A stretch of DNA of 64,000 nucleotides, from assembly GCF_000067165.1 (NCBI RefSeq), contig NC_010162.1:3988501-4052500 (forward strand), given 5' to 3'. The stretch is from Sorangium cellulosum So ce56. GTDB lineage: Bacteria > Myxococcota_A > Polyangia > Polyangiales > Polyangiaceae. Below the pieces are notes generated by a model. It made no database searches. It was not told the origin of the DNA and worked only from the letters and a program-made list of their open reading frames with translations. Position numbers and translations under genes: made by a program. Positions 9,105-17,995 of this stretch are shown in pieces (within the stretch, counting starts at the first letter, position 1; each line of letters starts with the position of its first letter).

Positions 9105-12100
9105 TTACGGCCGGCCGCTCAGCATCACCTCGAGCTCCGGCGGCACGCAGCCGTAGGCCTCGGCGGCCGCGAGCAGCGCCGAGTTCTGCGGCAGGTTGAG
9201 CAGGAACGAGCTGGCGTAGGGCGTCCCCTCGAGGCCCTTCAGCCGGCGCAGGAGCGGGGGCATCGCGCGCTCCATCGCGGCCCGCGCGCCCTCCAGATCG
9301 CCCATGTCCACGCAGGCGTCGTGGAGCGCGAGGTAGATCGGCGCCTCGTTGAGCAGGCTCGGCGCGCCCGCCTCGACAAGGGCCGCCGCCTCCCGCGCGA
9401 TCTCGCGGGCCTGCTCGGCGTTGCCGAAGCGGCGCTCCGCCTCGGCGCAGAACCCGAGCGCCACGGGCAGGACGTCGCGGTTGTCGGTGACGCGGTACGC
9501 GTCGGTGGCCTTCTTCAGCAGCGAGCGCGCCCGCGCCAGGCCCGACGACTCGAGGCGCAAGAGCTCGCAGCCCCGGTAGAACAGGATGCCGAGCGTCACG
9601 CGGTCGCGCACGACCCACATGCTCCCCGCGGCCTCGTCCGCGCTCGCGCGCGGCTCCGCGAGCACGGCGTCGAGCCGGGGCTCGGGGCCGAACGTCGCCG
9701 CCCAGCAGAGCAGGATCATCTGCCCGTGGCGCGCCGCCCCGGAGCTGCCGATCGCCTGCGCCCTGGCGATGCCCCCCTCGATCTCCTGGAGCGCCTCTTC
9801 CCGGGCGCCGATGGTCGTCAGCGCGAAGCCGACGTTCATCGTCAGCATCGCCTCGCGCTCCTGCAGCCCGGCGCGGCGCGCGGCCCGCGCCGCGTTCCGG
9901 CGCGCCCCCAGCGCGGCGGCCGGCTCGCCGCGGGTCTGGTGGGCGACCGCGCGCGTCTGCCAGGCGTCGACCGCCGCCCAGACGAGGTTCCGCCGGGCCG
10001 CGAGGTCGAGCAGGTGCGCGGCCTCCTGCTCGGCCATCGCCAGCTGCCCGGCGAACGCGTGGACCTGCGCCAGCGTCGCCGAGCACTGCGCCTCCTCCTC
10101 GACGAGATCGATCGACCGGGCGCGGTCGCGCAGCGCCGTCAGCCGCCCCTCCAGGTCGATCCCCGAGCCGCACGCGTGGTCGTAGCGCGCGCGGGCCGTC
10201 AGCGTGCGCAGCTCGCTCGCCTCGTCGAAGACGTTCTCCCACATCGCCCGGATCGCCGAGTCGCGCTCGGGCGAGCGCGCGTCGAGCCGCGAGTACGCCT
10301 CCTCGAGGAGGACCGCGCGCGCGAACGCCGTCGGCTTGTCGGGGGAGAACACGAGCGCGCGATCGGCCATGGTGACCGCGTCGAGGAGCGAGTTCGTCGC
10401 CAGGGCGCGCCGCGCGGCGGCCTCCCAGCGGATCGCGGCCTCCTCGTGCTCGCCGCCGAGGTCGAAGTGCTGCGCCACCGTCGCGCTGTCCTCGCCGAGC
10501 CGATCGAGCCAGCGCGCCGCCGCGGCGTGCAGCCTCTGGCGGAGCTCGTCGCCGACGGAGGCGTACGCGACGTCGCGGACGAGCGCGTGCTTGAACAGGA
10601 ACTCGCGCGCGGCCGGGAAGCGCGACGCGGGCTGCGCGACGAGGAGCTCCGCGGCGATGAGCTTCTTCAGCGCCGTCGCGGGCTCCGCCACCCCGACCTC
10701 GGCGAGGCCCACGTCCCACACCGACAGGCCGAAGACGCTCATGCGCACCACCGCCTCCCGGGTGGGCTCGTCGAGCGCGTCGAGGCTCACCTGGATGGCC
10801 GCCTCGATGGTCGGCGCCGTGGCGGCGTCCTTGCCTGAGGCGATGACCCGCGCGAGCTCCTCGGCGAAGAGCGGCGAGCCGGCCGCCTGCTGCGCGACGC
10901 GGTCGAGCGTGGCCTCCTCGAACGGCCGCGTGGCCGCGGCCGCGCTGAAGACCGCCCGCGCGATCTCGCGCGTGGCCCGGCGCGCGATGGGGCGCAGCTC
11001 CACGCGCACGTGGTCGCGGCCGGCGAAGCGCTGGCCCTGGTCGCGCCAGAACGCCGGGCGCACCATGAGCAGGATGAACAGCGCCCTCCCGGTCGCCCGC
11101 CCGAGGAGGTGATCGAGCCACGCGACGCTCTCCGGGTCGGCCCACTGCGCGTCCTCGACGAGCAGCGCGCACGGCTCGCTCGACGCCGCGTCGACGGCGA
11201 TGTCGGTCATCGAGAGGTAGAGCGCGTCGCGCGCGCCGCGCAGGTCGACGCCGTCGGGGAACGGCTGGTTCGCGAGCAGGCGCGCGAGGAGCCCGCCGTC
11301 GCCGTGGAGCGGCCGCCGCGCGCGCACCGCGTCCTCGGCCTGCTCCAGCGACGCGCCCTTCGGAAGGCCCATGAGGACCCGCAGCGCGTCCGTGGCGACG
11401 CCGAGCGCCTGCGCGCGGCCGAACGACTCGCAGCGCAGCTGGATGAGCCGCGGCGGATCCGGTCGATCCACGATGCGGGCGACGAACTCGCGCGCGAGGC
11501 GGCTCTTGCCGATCCCCGGCGGCCCCGAGATGCTCATCACGACCGGCGTCCCGTCCTCCACGCAGCGCTCGAACGCCGCGACGGTCGTGATGAGCTCGGC
11601 GTCCCGCCCCACGAACGGCGTCTGCGCGTCGGGCCGCTTCGGCGCGCGCGCGAGCACCCGCACGGCGCCGCTCTCCAGGGGCTCGCCCATGAAGCGCCCG
11701 CGGGACAGCTCCACCGTGGTGGCGTCCGCGAGGACCCTGCCGGGGCCCGCCTCGCGCGCGAGCGCGACAGCGCGGTCGACGACCTCGCCGGCCGCGCGCG
11801 TCCTGTCGACGCGCATGCGGCCGGAGGCGACGCCGACGCGGCCGCCGCGGCCGCCGAGCGCGAGCCCGAGCTCCAGGGCGCGGGACGCCTCGTCGCCGTG
11901 GGCCTGCCGCACGCCGAGGTGGGCGGCGATCGAGTCCGTGCCGAGCGGCAGCGCGTCGGCCCCGCGGCGGCGCAGCGCCTCGAGCTCCCGCTGGCGCTCC
12001 TCGCCGGTGGCCACGTGCAGCGCCACGATCGTGGTCACGAGGCGCGTCCCCATCGCGCCCGGCGGGTTGTCGCTCACGCGCAGCGGCGACGGGGTGGGCA

Positions 12101-12995
12101 GGTACGGCTCGTCGGCGAGCGCCGCGAGCCTGTCCGCCACCTCGCGCGCCGAGCTCGGCCGGAGCTCCCGGTCGGCGAGCAGGAGCGCGTGGATCAGGTC
12201 GTCGAGCGCCGGTGGCACGTCGAGCAGGAACTCCGAGAGGCGCGGCGCGGGCGTCGTCGCCAGGCGGACGAGGGTCGCGATCGAGGTCGGCCCCATGTGC
12301 GGGGGCCGGCCGGCGACCAGCTCGAACAGCGTCGCGCCGAGCGAGTAGAGGTCGCTGCGCGCGTCCACGGTCGCGTCGCCGCGCGCCTGCTCCGGCGAGA
12401 TGTACGCCGGCGTGCCGACGAGGCCGCCCGCGTCCGTCGTGAGCACGAGCTCCTTCGACGCCGCCACGCCGAAATCCACGAGCTTGGTGCGGAGCGGGGC
12501 GTCCGGCGAGCCGCGCAGGAGGAGGATGTTCGACGGCTTGATGTCGCGGTGGACGACGCCCGCGGCGTGCGCGGCCGCGAGCGCGCTCGCGACCTGCCGC
12601 CCGACCTCGATCCCCTCGCGCAGCGAGAGCGGGGAGCGCTTCTGGCGCGCCGCCAGGTCCTCGCCGTCGAGCCACTCCATCGCGATGAAGGTCGCGCCCT
12701 CCTCGATCCGCCGCCCCTCCGCGTCGACGGCGCTCGCCTCGAGCGTCCCGAACGCAACGACCCTCACGATCCCCGGGTGATCGAGCTCGGAGAGGACCTG
12801 CCCCTCGCGGGAGAGCCGGGCCTGGCCCTCGGCGTCGACGCCGACCGCCGTGATGATCTTCAGCGCGACGTACCGCTCCGTCTGCACGTCGAACGCGCGG
12901 TGCACGGTGCCGATCCCGCCGCGGCCGACCTCGTGCTCGATGTGGAAGCGGCCTGCGACGAGCGGCCGTGGGGACTCGATGCGCGCGGAGCTCAT
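9105..12995 (-). CDS. Ser/Thr kinase-ATPase-TPR fusion regulator (PknB-AAA type)
   Basis: 1296 residues starting at an ATG. The N-terminal kinase is intact: GRGGIGTV loop, Lys46, HRDIKPSN with Asp151, DFG at 174-176. Residues of about 310-470 resemble a worn cyclase-homology or effector domain (VTTIVALHV..., then GRVGVASGRMRV). An STAND-type ATPase module follows 'TPFVGRDAEL', with Walker A GPPGIGKSR near residue 490 and a Walker B-like LLVEDAQWAD. The C-terminal 500 or so residues are Ala-rich helical repeats of TPR type. This is the architecture of large myxobacterial kinase regulators, in which kinase output is coupled to nucleotide-dependent assembly. No membrane segment or DNA-binding domain is evident. 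The gene is convergent with the PEGA kinase gene, 48 bases apart, and divergent from the unknown operon at 13374. Confidence 0.9.
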   Translation of the reverse strand: MSSARIESPRPLVAGRFHIEHEVGRGGIGTVHRAFDVQTERYVALKIITAVGVDAEGQARLSREGQVLSELDHPGIVRVVAFGTLEASAVDAEGRRIEEGATFIAMEWLDGEDLAARQKRSPLSLREGIEVGRQVASALAAAHAAGVVHRDIKPSNILLLRGSPDAPLRTKLVDFGVAASKELVLTTDAGGLVGTPAYISPEQARGDATVDARSDLYSLGATLFELVAGRPPHMGPTSIATLVRLATTPAPRLSEFLLDVPPALDDLIHALLLADRELRPSSAREVADRLAALADEPYLPTPSPLRVSDNPPGAMGTRLVTTIVALHVATGEERQRELEALRRRGADALPLGTDSIAAHLGVRQAHGDEASRALELGLALGGRGGRVGVASGRMRVDRTRAAGEVVDRAVALAREAGPGRVLADATTVELSRGRFMGEPLESGAVRVLARAPKRPDAQTPFVGRDAELITTVAAFERCVEDGTPVVMSISGPPGIGKSRLAREFVARIVDRPDPPRLIQLRCESFGRAQALGVATDALRVLMGLPKGASLEQAEDAVRARRPLHGDGGLLARLLANQPFPDGVDLRGARDALYLSMTDIAVDAASSEPCALLVEDAQWADPESVAWLDHLLGRATGRALFILLMVRPAFWRDQGQRFAGRDHVRVELRPIARRATREIARAVFSAAAATRPFEEATLDRVAQQAAGSPLFAEELARVIASGKDAATAPTIEAAIQVSLDALDEPTREAVVRMSVFGLSVWDVGLAEVGVAEPATALKKLIAAELLVAQPASRFPAAREFLFKHALVRDVAYASVGDELRQRLHAAAARWLDRLGEDSATVAQHFDLGGEHEEAAIRWEAAARRALATNSLLDAVTMADRALVFSPDKPTAFARAVLLEEAYSRLDARSPERDSAIRAMWENVFDEASELRTLTARARYDHACGSGIDLEGRLTALRDRARSIDLVEEEAQCSATLAQVHAFAGQLAMAEQEAAHLLDLAARRNLVWAAVDAWQTRAVAHQTRGEPAAALGARRNAARAARRAGLQEREAMLTMNVGFALTTIGAREEALQEIEGGIARAQAIGSSGAARHGQMILLCWAATFGPEPRLDAVLAEPRASADEAAGSMWVVRDRVTLGILFYRGCELLRLESSGLARARSLLKKATDAYRVTDNRDVLPVALGFCAEAERRFGNAEQAREIAREAAALVEAGAPSLLNEAPIYLALHDACVDMGDLEGARAAMERAMPPLLRRLKGLEGTPYASSFLLNLPQNSALLAAAEAYGCVPPELEVMLSGRP

Positions 12996-13252
12996 GCGCT
13001 AGCCGACGTGGTCCGTGGGATGGGCGCCGGGGGGGCTCCGGCGCAGCGGAGAGGCGATCTCATGGCGCCGGGCCGCGTGGGCCTGCGGTGTTCCGACAGG
13101 GCGCATTCGCGAAAGAGACTACGCCGTCGCTCATGGCAGTTCCAGTGTCGCGGTCACGGGAACCCGGCAGCGCGGCGGACGCGGCGATCCGGCCGGAGGC
13201 GTCGTCAGGCGTCGTCGAGCGAGCAGCGCGCAGCGCGCGCGGCGGGCCTCCC
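12996..13252. other. Upstream part of divergent intergenic region
   Basis: This stretch lies between the start of the kinase-ATPase gene and the promoter of the operon at 13374. It should hold the kinase gene's promoter on the minus strand, but I could not pick a convincing one. No gene or repeat was seen in it. Confidence 0.4.
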
Positions 13253-13281
13253 TTGACGGATCCGACGGCTCCTCCTACGGT
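13253..13281 (+). promoter_or_regulatory. Candidate sigma-70-type promoter (TTGACG-N17-TACGGT)
   Basis: TTGACG at 13253-13258 and TACGGT at 13276-13281 are separated by exactly 17 bases, on the strand of the operon starting at 13374. The predicted start of transcription near 13288 would give an 85-base leader containing the palindromic site at 13306-13344. The evidence is sequence match and position only. Confidence 0.5.
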
Positions 13282-13305
13282 CGTCGGCTCCGCTGCTCGT
13301 TCAGC

Positions 13306-13344
13306 GTAACATTCAGCGTAACATTACGTTACGTTCACCGTTAC
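13306..13344. promoter_or_regulatory. Four-half-site symmetric operator candidate
   Basis: Four pentamers are arranged with perfect mirror symmetry: GTAAC-N7-GTAAC-N5-GTTAC-N7-GTTAC. The half-sites are at 13306-13310, 13318-13322, 13328-13332 and 13340-13344. Each neighbouring pair is 10-12 bases apart, about one helical turn, so two dimers of a regulator could sit on one face of the helix. The stretch is strikingly AT-rich for this genome. It lies between the candidate promoter and the start at 13374, a position suited to a repressor. Confidence 0.6.
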
Positions 13345-13373
13345 TTTACGTTCGAGCGGCGGGGGCCATTTCG

Positions 13374-14909
13374 ATGCTCGATCGCGTCGCCGTTCACCAG
13401 ACCCGGCTGCGCACGCCCGGCCTCGGGCTCGACGCCAAGGGGGTCGCGCTCGGCGCCAAGGGGCTCGTCCTCCTGCCGTCGATCGATCGGCTCGTCGCCT
13501 TCCTGGCGCTCTACACGCGGCAGGGCTCGCTCGCGGACATCCTCCGCTCGCTCGTCGTCGAGATCGTGCGCTCGAAGCTGGGGGCGCGGGAGGTCACCCT
13601 CCTGTTCGCGGCCGAGAGCAGCGATCGGCTCGACCGTGTCGCCGAGATCGCGCGGCTCGCGGGCGGCTACAGCTTCACCGGCACGAGCCGGCACTTCGTC
13701 CAGTACCGCGACGCGGCCGCGCCGTTCGGGTACGACGTCCCGCAGATCCTGCCCAGCGACGCGGCGCTCTCGCTCTACCACAACGCCTTCTCGCAGACGT
13801 ACGAGGTCGAGCGGCGCGTCGACGTGCGCACGCTGCTGCTCCGGCTCGAGCCGCACCTCGATCCGTCCGCCGGGCAGGACCCGGGCCCGCGCTGGCTGCT
13901 CGCGGAGTCGGGGCTCGGCCCGGCGCTGATCCGCTACTTCTCCCGGAGCAGCGTCGAGGCCGAGGTCGGCCTGTGCGAGTGGCCGCCGGAGTCGAGCTTC
14001 GATGACGCCCCGGTGCTCCGGTACCTCTTCCGCGCGCCGGCCATCCCTGCCCGGATGGTCCCGCTGCTCACGAGCACGCCGGGGCTCGGGTATTTCGTCC
14101 CGGTCGCGCCGGGCGCGGCGGTGGAGGTGGGGTTCCGGCACCCGGTCAACCTCCGCGCCTGCCCGGTGTTCGGCGAGGCGGGCCTCGTGCTCTTCCGGGG
14201 CGGGGGCCGCGAGGCGCTGGAGATCGCGAAGCTTCCGGCGATGGGCGACGTCGCGGCGTTCGCCCGGGTGGAGCTCGGCCGCGAGCCCGTCGCGGCGAAG
14301 GTGGCGGAGGGCGACGCGCTGCGCCCCGCGTCGGTCGTGCTCTCGCTCCGCCTCGTCCCGAGCTCCGAGCCGTGGCGGTCGGTCACGGCGTCGTGGATCC
14401 GGCCGCAGGAGATGCCGCTCCTGCGGCACGTCGCCTATGCGCTCGGCCCCGAGACGCTGCGCCGCGCCCGCATCGCCTTCACTGCGGCAGGCGCGTTCCT
14501 CCGGCACCCCACGGGCATCGAGGGGATCCCGGTCGGCGAGTTCTTCCGGGAGGTCCATCCGGGCCTCTACATCCCTGCCGGGTACGACGCTGTCCCTGCG
14601 GTCGCGCCCGGCGTGCTGTTCCGAGCGCTGGGCGCCCCCGCCGGGCAGGCGCTGTTCATCGGGCGCGACGGGAGGGCGATCGGCGTGCCGGAGGAGGCGT
14701 TCGTCGCGCTCGAGACGGCGCTGCTCGAGGCCCAGCAATGGTCGGCGGTGGCCGTGTCGTCCGCGGGCCTCACGGCGGCGCTGGCCACCGAGCTGCCCGA
14801 GGTCGTGCTCGGCGGCGTCGGCATCCGGCCGCTGCGCGACCTCGCCCCGTCCGAGGCGCTGGCCGAGCCGAGGGCGCTGCCGCCGGGCCCTGGCCGGACG
14901 CCCCAATGA
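13374..14909 (+). CDS. Protein of unknown function, first gene of a coupled pair
   Basis: 511 residues, starting at an ATG preceded by a GGGGG-containing ribosome-binding region. I do not recognise the family. It is a soluble protein with no signal peptide or clear membrane helix and no nucleotide-binding motif. The N-terminal third is mixed helix/strand ('KGLVLLPSIDRLVAFLALY', 'REVTLLFAAESS'). The middle and C-terminal parts are rich in beta-strand-like Val/Leu/Pro segments with few lysines. The stop overlaps the next start (ATGA), so the two proteins are probably made in a fixed ratio and act together. A promoter and an elaborate palindrome precede it, which suggests tight control. It could be an accessory subunit of an NTPase-based system, but no ATPase partner is adjacent. 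Confidence 0.8.
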   Translation: MLDRVAVHQTRLRTPGLGLDAKGVALGAKGLVLLPSIDRLVAFLALYTRQGSLADILRSLVVEIVRSKLGAREVTLLFAAESSDRLDRVAEIARLAGGYSFTGTSRHFVQYRDAAAPFGYDVPQILPSDAALSLYHNAFSQTYEVERRVDVRTLLLRLEPHLDPSAGQDPGPRWLLAESGLGPALIRYFSRSSVEAEVGLCEWPPESSFDDAPVLRYLFRAPAIPARMVPLLTSTPGLGYFVPVAPGAAVEVGFRHPVNLRACPVFGEAGLVLFRGGGREALEIAKLPAMGDVAAFARVELGREPVAAKVAEGDALRPASVVLSLRLVPSSEPWRSVTASWIRPQEMPLLRHVAYALGPETLRRARIAFTAAGAFLRHPTGIEGIPVGEFFREVHPGLYIPAGYDAVPAVAPGVLFRALGAPAGQALFIGRDGRAIGVPEEAFVALETALLEAQQWSAVAVSSAGLTAALATELPEVVLGGVGIRPLRDLAPSEALAEPRALPPGPGRTPQ

Positions 14910-15814
14910 CCCAGCCTGAAGCGATCGCCGAGCGGCTCTCCGAGCTCCAGGCGAACGTGCTCGCCCCGCTCGTCCTCGGCGGTCCGCTGCGCCTGGTGCG
15001 CCCCTTCGGCGTCCGGCTCGCGCTCCTCCTCGGCGACGGCGGGCCGGCGCTCGATCGCGACCTCGGCTCGCGCATCGATCTGGTCCGCGTCCGCGTCGCC
15101 CGCCTCATCGCCCCGATCGACGTGCTCCCGGAGCTCGGCGCGGCCGAGTGGGCGCTCCTAGCCGCGCTGAACGACCTGCTCCAGCTCACGAACCACGAGC
15201 TCGCCGGCGTGCTCACGCGCAGCCGCTATCCCCGCCTGCTCGCGAGCGTGCGCGACCTCTGCGAGCTCGTGCCCGCGCCGGCGGACGTCGGGTCCGCGCT
15301 CTCGCGGCACGCGACGTTCGCGCGGGTGCTCGACTGCTTTCGCACGGACGCGCTCGTCGCCTGGTGGACGGGCCGCGCGAGCTTCCGCGGCCAGCGCCCG
15401 CCGCCGCGGCTGCTCCGGTGGCGGCAGCTGCGCGGCGTCCAGGTCGAGACCCGGCGCGTCGGCCTCGCGGACATGGGCCACGGCGTCCCGGGGCTCGCCC
15501 CGCCGGACTTCGCCGAGGCGCTGTCCCTCTGGATGACGCGCACGCCGCTCACGGATCTCGCGACCGCCGCGCGGAAGGATCCGCCGTTCGCGTGGTCGGC
15601 CTCGACGCTCGCGGTCGTCGCCACGCCTCCTGGCCGGAGCCTCGCGTACCGCGTCCTCCTGCGCCAGCCCCACGACCTCGCCGTCGCGGCGCTCGCCCGC
15701 GCCGCCCGCGAGGTCCCGCCGCGGTTCGGCCAGGCCCGGGCGCTCGCCGAGTCGTTCGCCAGCGAGGTCGCCGCCGGCATCAAGCTGCTCGACGAGCGCT
15801 CCGCGGCCGGCTGA
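14906..15814 (+). CDS. Protein of unknown function, second gene of a coupled pair
   Basis: 302 residues. The start is set by the ATGA overlap with the preceding stop. It is predicted mostly alpha-helical, with many Leu/Ala/Arg heptad-like stretches ('AAEWALLAALNDLLQLTNHE', 'YRVLLRQPHDLAVAALARAA'). It has no signal peptide, no transmembrane helix and no motif I can assign. A basic, Pro-rich patch (RGQRPPPRLLRWRQLRG) lies in the middle. The coupling suggests a complex with the upstream product. It ends 143 bases before the next gene on the same strand. Function unknown. Confidence 0.75.
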   Translation: MTQPEAIAERLSELQANVLAPLVLGGPLRLVRPFGVRLALLLGDGGPALDRDLGSRIDLVRVRVARLIAPIDVLPELGAAEWALLAALNDLLQLTNHELAGVLTRSRYPRLLASVRDLCELVPAPADVGSALSRHATFARVLDCFRTDALVAWWTGRASFRGQRPPPRLLRWRQLRGVQVETRRVGLADMGHGVPGLAPPDFAEALSLWMTRTPLTDLATAARKDPPFAWSASTLAVVATPPGRSLAYRVLLRQPHDLAVAALARAAREVPPRFGQARALAESFASEVAAGIKLLDERSAAG

Positions 15815-15871
15815 CCCGCGCCTCGCCACGCGCCCGTCCCGTCGTCTCCACGCACCGCGCGCGGCTTTGCT

Positions 15872-15989
15872 CGGTTCAAACGGGGCGTGGTACGCTCCGT
15901 CCTCCTTGGAGAGGCGCGCTGTCCTCGTGCCCGCGCCTTCGACATCACCTCACGGGCATGGCCCTGGGAGCGACGAACCGTTTGAACCG
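15872..15989. repeat. 12-bp inverted repeat pair around a start codon
   Basis: CGGTTCAAACGG at 15872-15883 is repeated in exact reverse complement, CCGTTTGAACCG, at 15978-15989. The ATG at 15958 lies between the arms. If both arms are in one transcript they could pair and place the start in the loop. Alternatively they are two binding sites for one regulator. Confidence 0.45.
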
Positions 15990-17634
15990 GCAAGACGCTG
16001 AGACTTCCGACAAGTTGCTTGCTTCCCTCTGGCGCGCGCGGCGCCGCGGCTCCTGTGTCGAGGCGTTGCCGCGCGCCGGGCGCTCCTGCGCGCGCCTTGC
16101 CGGCGTCGCGTTCGCGCTCGCGCTCGCGGTGAGCCCGGGCGTCGCGTTCGCGCAGGCGGAGGCGCTGCTCGACGAGGGCAAGAGCCTGATGAAGAAGGGC
16201 AAGGTCGAGGAGGCCTGCCCGAAGCTCGAGGAGAGCTACAGGCTGAGCCCGAGGTCGGCGACGCTCCTCGCGCTGGCGATGTGCCACGAGAAGCAGGGCA
16301 AGGTCGCGACGGCGTGGTCCGAGTACATCGATCTCGGCGCGGCGGCCCGCAAGGAGGGCAACAAGCGCCTGGAGGCCGACGCGAAGGCGAGGGGAGCGAA
16401 GCTGGAGCTGTCGCTCCCGCGGCTGACGCTGAGCGTGCCGCGGGCGGCCGCGGTCGAGGGGCTCGAGGTGATGCTGGACGGGGCGCCGGTCGACGGCGCG
16501 CTCTGGGGCCAGGCGCGGCCCATCGATCCTGGCCAGCACAAGGTGAGCGCGAGCGCCCCGGGCAGAAAGCCGTGGGAGAAGTCGGTCACGATCAAGCGGG
16601 GCGAGCGGAAGACGGTGGCGGTGCCGGCGCTCGCCAAGGACGCCTCGGCCGCTGCGCAGCCTGCGCCCGCGGCGGAAGCGCCCCCGCCGGCGGCGCCGGT
16701 GGCGGCGGCGCCGGAGAAGGGGAGCGCGGGGTCCGGGGACGGCGCCGCGGGGGCCGGGAAGGGCGCTGCTGGGCCGGGGAAGGGCGCCGCGGGGCCGGGG
16801 AAGGGCGCTGCTGGGCCGGGGAAGGGCGCTGCTGGGCCGGGGAAGGGCGCTGCTGGGCCGGGGAAGGGCGCGGTGGCTGCGGCGCCAGGGCAGGGCGCAG
16901 CGGGGCCGGAGACCGATGCGTCGCCTGCGGCATCTCCTGCGGCCGAGGAGCAGGAGCCGAGCTCTGGATCCTCGCCGAGGCACACCGGGAGCTTCGTGAT
17001 CGAGGCTGGGGTGGCCGGCGGCGCGTTGATCGGCCTGATGGACTCCGGCAGCTTCGGCGATCTGAGCGCGTACTCGTACAGCTACAACATCCCGGAGGGT
17101 GAGCTCATCGCGCCCTGCGACGATGAGGTTTGCCATGCGAGCTTCGATCCGGCGATCGGGCCGTTCGTCGGCGGGGAGGCGTTCATCGGGGTTGCGCTCT
17201 CCGAGGATCTGCACCTCGGCGCGCGGGTGCTGGGCGGCTACCGGTTCGGCGGCGGTTATCTCGTTGTCGGCGGCCCCTCTGCCTCGATGCGCCTCGGGCG
17301 TCTCTGGCTCGGCCTTTCGGGGCTCGTGGGCCCTGTGGGGCAGCAGGCGAAGGTCACCGGGATCAAGGGGGAGATCCCCTCCGAGGTGGAGCACCTCAAC
17401 TACGGCCGGAGCGAGGTCGCCGTGAACGCGCGCGAGGGCAGCCTGCCCGAGAGCGCGCTCGTGGAGACGCTCGCGTTCGGCGGGAGCGTCGACGTGTCGC
17501 TCGTGCTCGCGGACCTTCCGAGCGCGGGCTGGACGTCGGGCGCGCTCCTGCTGAGCGTCTCGCCGACGGTCATGAAGGGCCTCGACGGCTGGGTGTTCGC
17601 GGCGCCGGCGAGCCTCGGTTACCGCTTTTACTGA
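15958..17634 (+). CDS. Exported protein: N-terminal TPR-like region, Gly/Pro/Lys repeat linker, C-terminal barrel-like domain
   Basis: 558 residues from the ATG at 15958. The hydrophobic export signal (GVAFALALAVSPGVAFAQA) begins only about 50 residues in, so the real start may be further downstream; there is no better ATG. After cleavage at AFA-QA comes a helical TPR-like segment ('ALLDEGKSLMKKGKVEEACPKLEE'), common in myxobacterial exported proteins, and a PEGA-like strand region. Next is an Ala/Pro-rich linker with six AGPGKGA-type heptads. The last 200 residues have alternating hydrophobic and glycine strands ending in an aromatic (SLGYRFY), as in outer-membrane beta-barrels. Likely an envelope protein; its ligand is unknown. 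The 12-bp inverted repeat around the start hints at regulation. Confidence 0.8.
   Translation: MALGATNRLNRQDAETSDKLLASLWRARRRGSCVEALPRAGRSCARLAGVAFALALAVSPGVAFAQAEALLDEGKSLMKKGKVEEACPKLEESYRLSPRSATLLALAMCHEKQGKVATAWSEYIDLGAAARKEGNKRLEADAKARGAKLELSLPRLTLSVPRAAAVEGLEVMLDGAPVDGALWGQARPIDPGQHKVSASAPGRKPWEKSVTIKRGERKTVAVPALAKDASAAAQPAPAAEAPPPAAPVAAAPEKGSAGSGDGAAGAGKGAAGPGKGAAGPGKGAAGPGKGAAGPGKGAAGPGKGAVAAAPGQGAAGPETDASPAASPAAEEQEPSSGSSPRHTGSFVIEAGVAGGALIGLMDSGSFGDLSAYSYSYNIPEGELIAPCDDEVCHASFDPAIGPFVGGEAFIGVALSEDLHLGARVLGGYRFGGGYLVVGGPSASMRLGRLWLGLSGLVGPVGQQAKVTGIKGEIPSEVEHLNYGRSEVAVNAREGSLPESALVETLAFGGSVDVSLVLADLPSAGWTSGALLLSVSPTVMKGLDGWVFAAPASLGYRFY
16747..16872 (+). repeat. Six in-frame 21-bp repeats encoding AGPGKGA
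   Basis: Six consecutive 21-base units, each coding for A-G-x-G-K-G-A; the first has Ala and the others Pro at the third position. Units differ only at synonymous third positions, which suggests recent slippage or unequal-crossover expansion. They form the flexible, positively charged linker of the surrounding gene. Confidence 0.9.
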
Positions 17635-17803
17635 GCGGCCTCGCGACCTATCGCGCTCTCTCGTCGGGCGCCCGGGTGAGGGCACCGGGAGCTTCGGTGC
17701 CCGACGAGCGAGACGCGCGAGAGGGCGCAGCAGCGGCAGCGGATGCCCACCCCCGGTCCGTGCTCGGTGCTCCGCGCCTTTCACCTTTCCGGCCAGGGTG
17801 GAA

Positions 17804-17995
17804 GCCGGCGGGCGTCCCCCCACGCGGCGGTGCGTGCCGGCGGGCGTCCCCCCACGCGGCGGTGCATGCCGGCGGGCGTCCCCCCACGCGGCGGTGCGTG
17901 CCGGCGGGCGTCCCCCCACGCGGCGGTGCATGCCGGCGGGCATCCCCCCACGCGGCGGTGCATGCCGGCGGGCGTCCCCCCACGCGGCGGTGCAT
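17804..17995. repeat. Six-copy 32-bp tandem repeat array
   Basis: Six head-to-tail copies of a 32-base unit begin at 17804, 17836, 17868, 17900, 17932 and 17964. The unit starts gccggcgggcgtcccccc. The copies differ only in a G/A near the end and one base in the fifth copy. The period is not a multiple of three, so the array is not a coding repeat. There are no spacers, so it is not CRISPR. It runs directly into the TPR remnant at 17996. Confidence 0.92.

Noticed and set aside
8992..12675. 1227-codon open frame overlapping the kinase-ATPase gene in another minus-strand frame
   Set aside because: Arg/Ala/Gly-rich with no motif; the overlapping frame has complete kinase and Walker motifs.
17804..17995. 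CRISPR array
   Set aside because: Units are directly contiguous with no spacers and no cas genes nearby.
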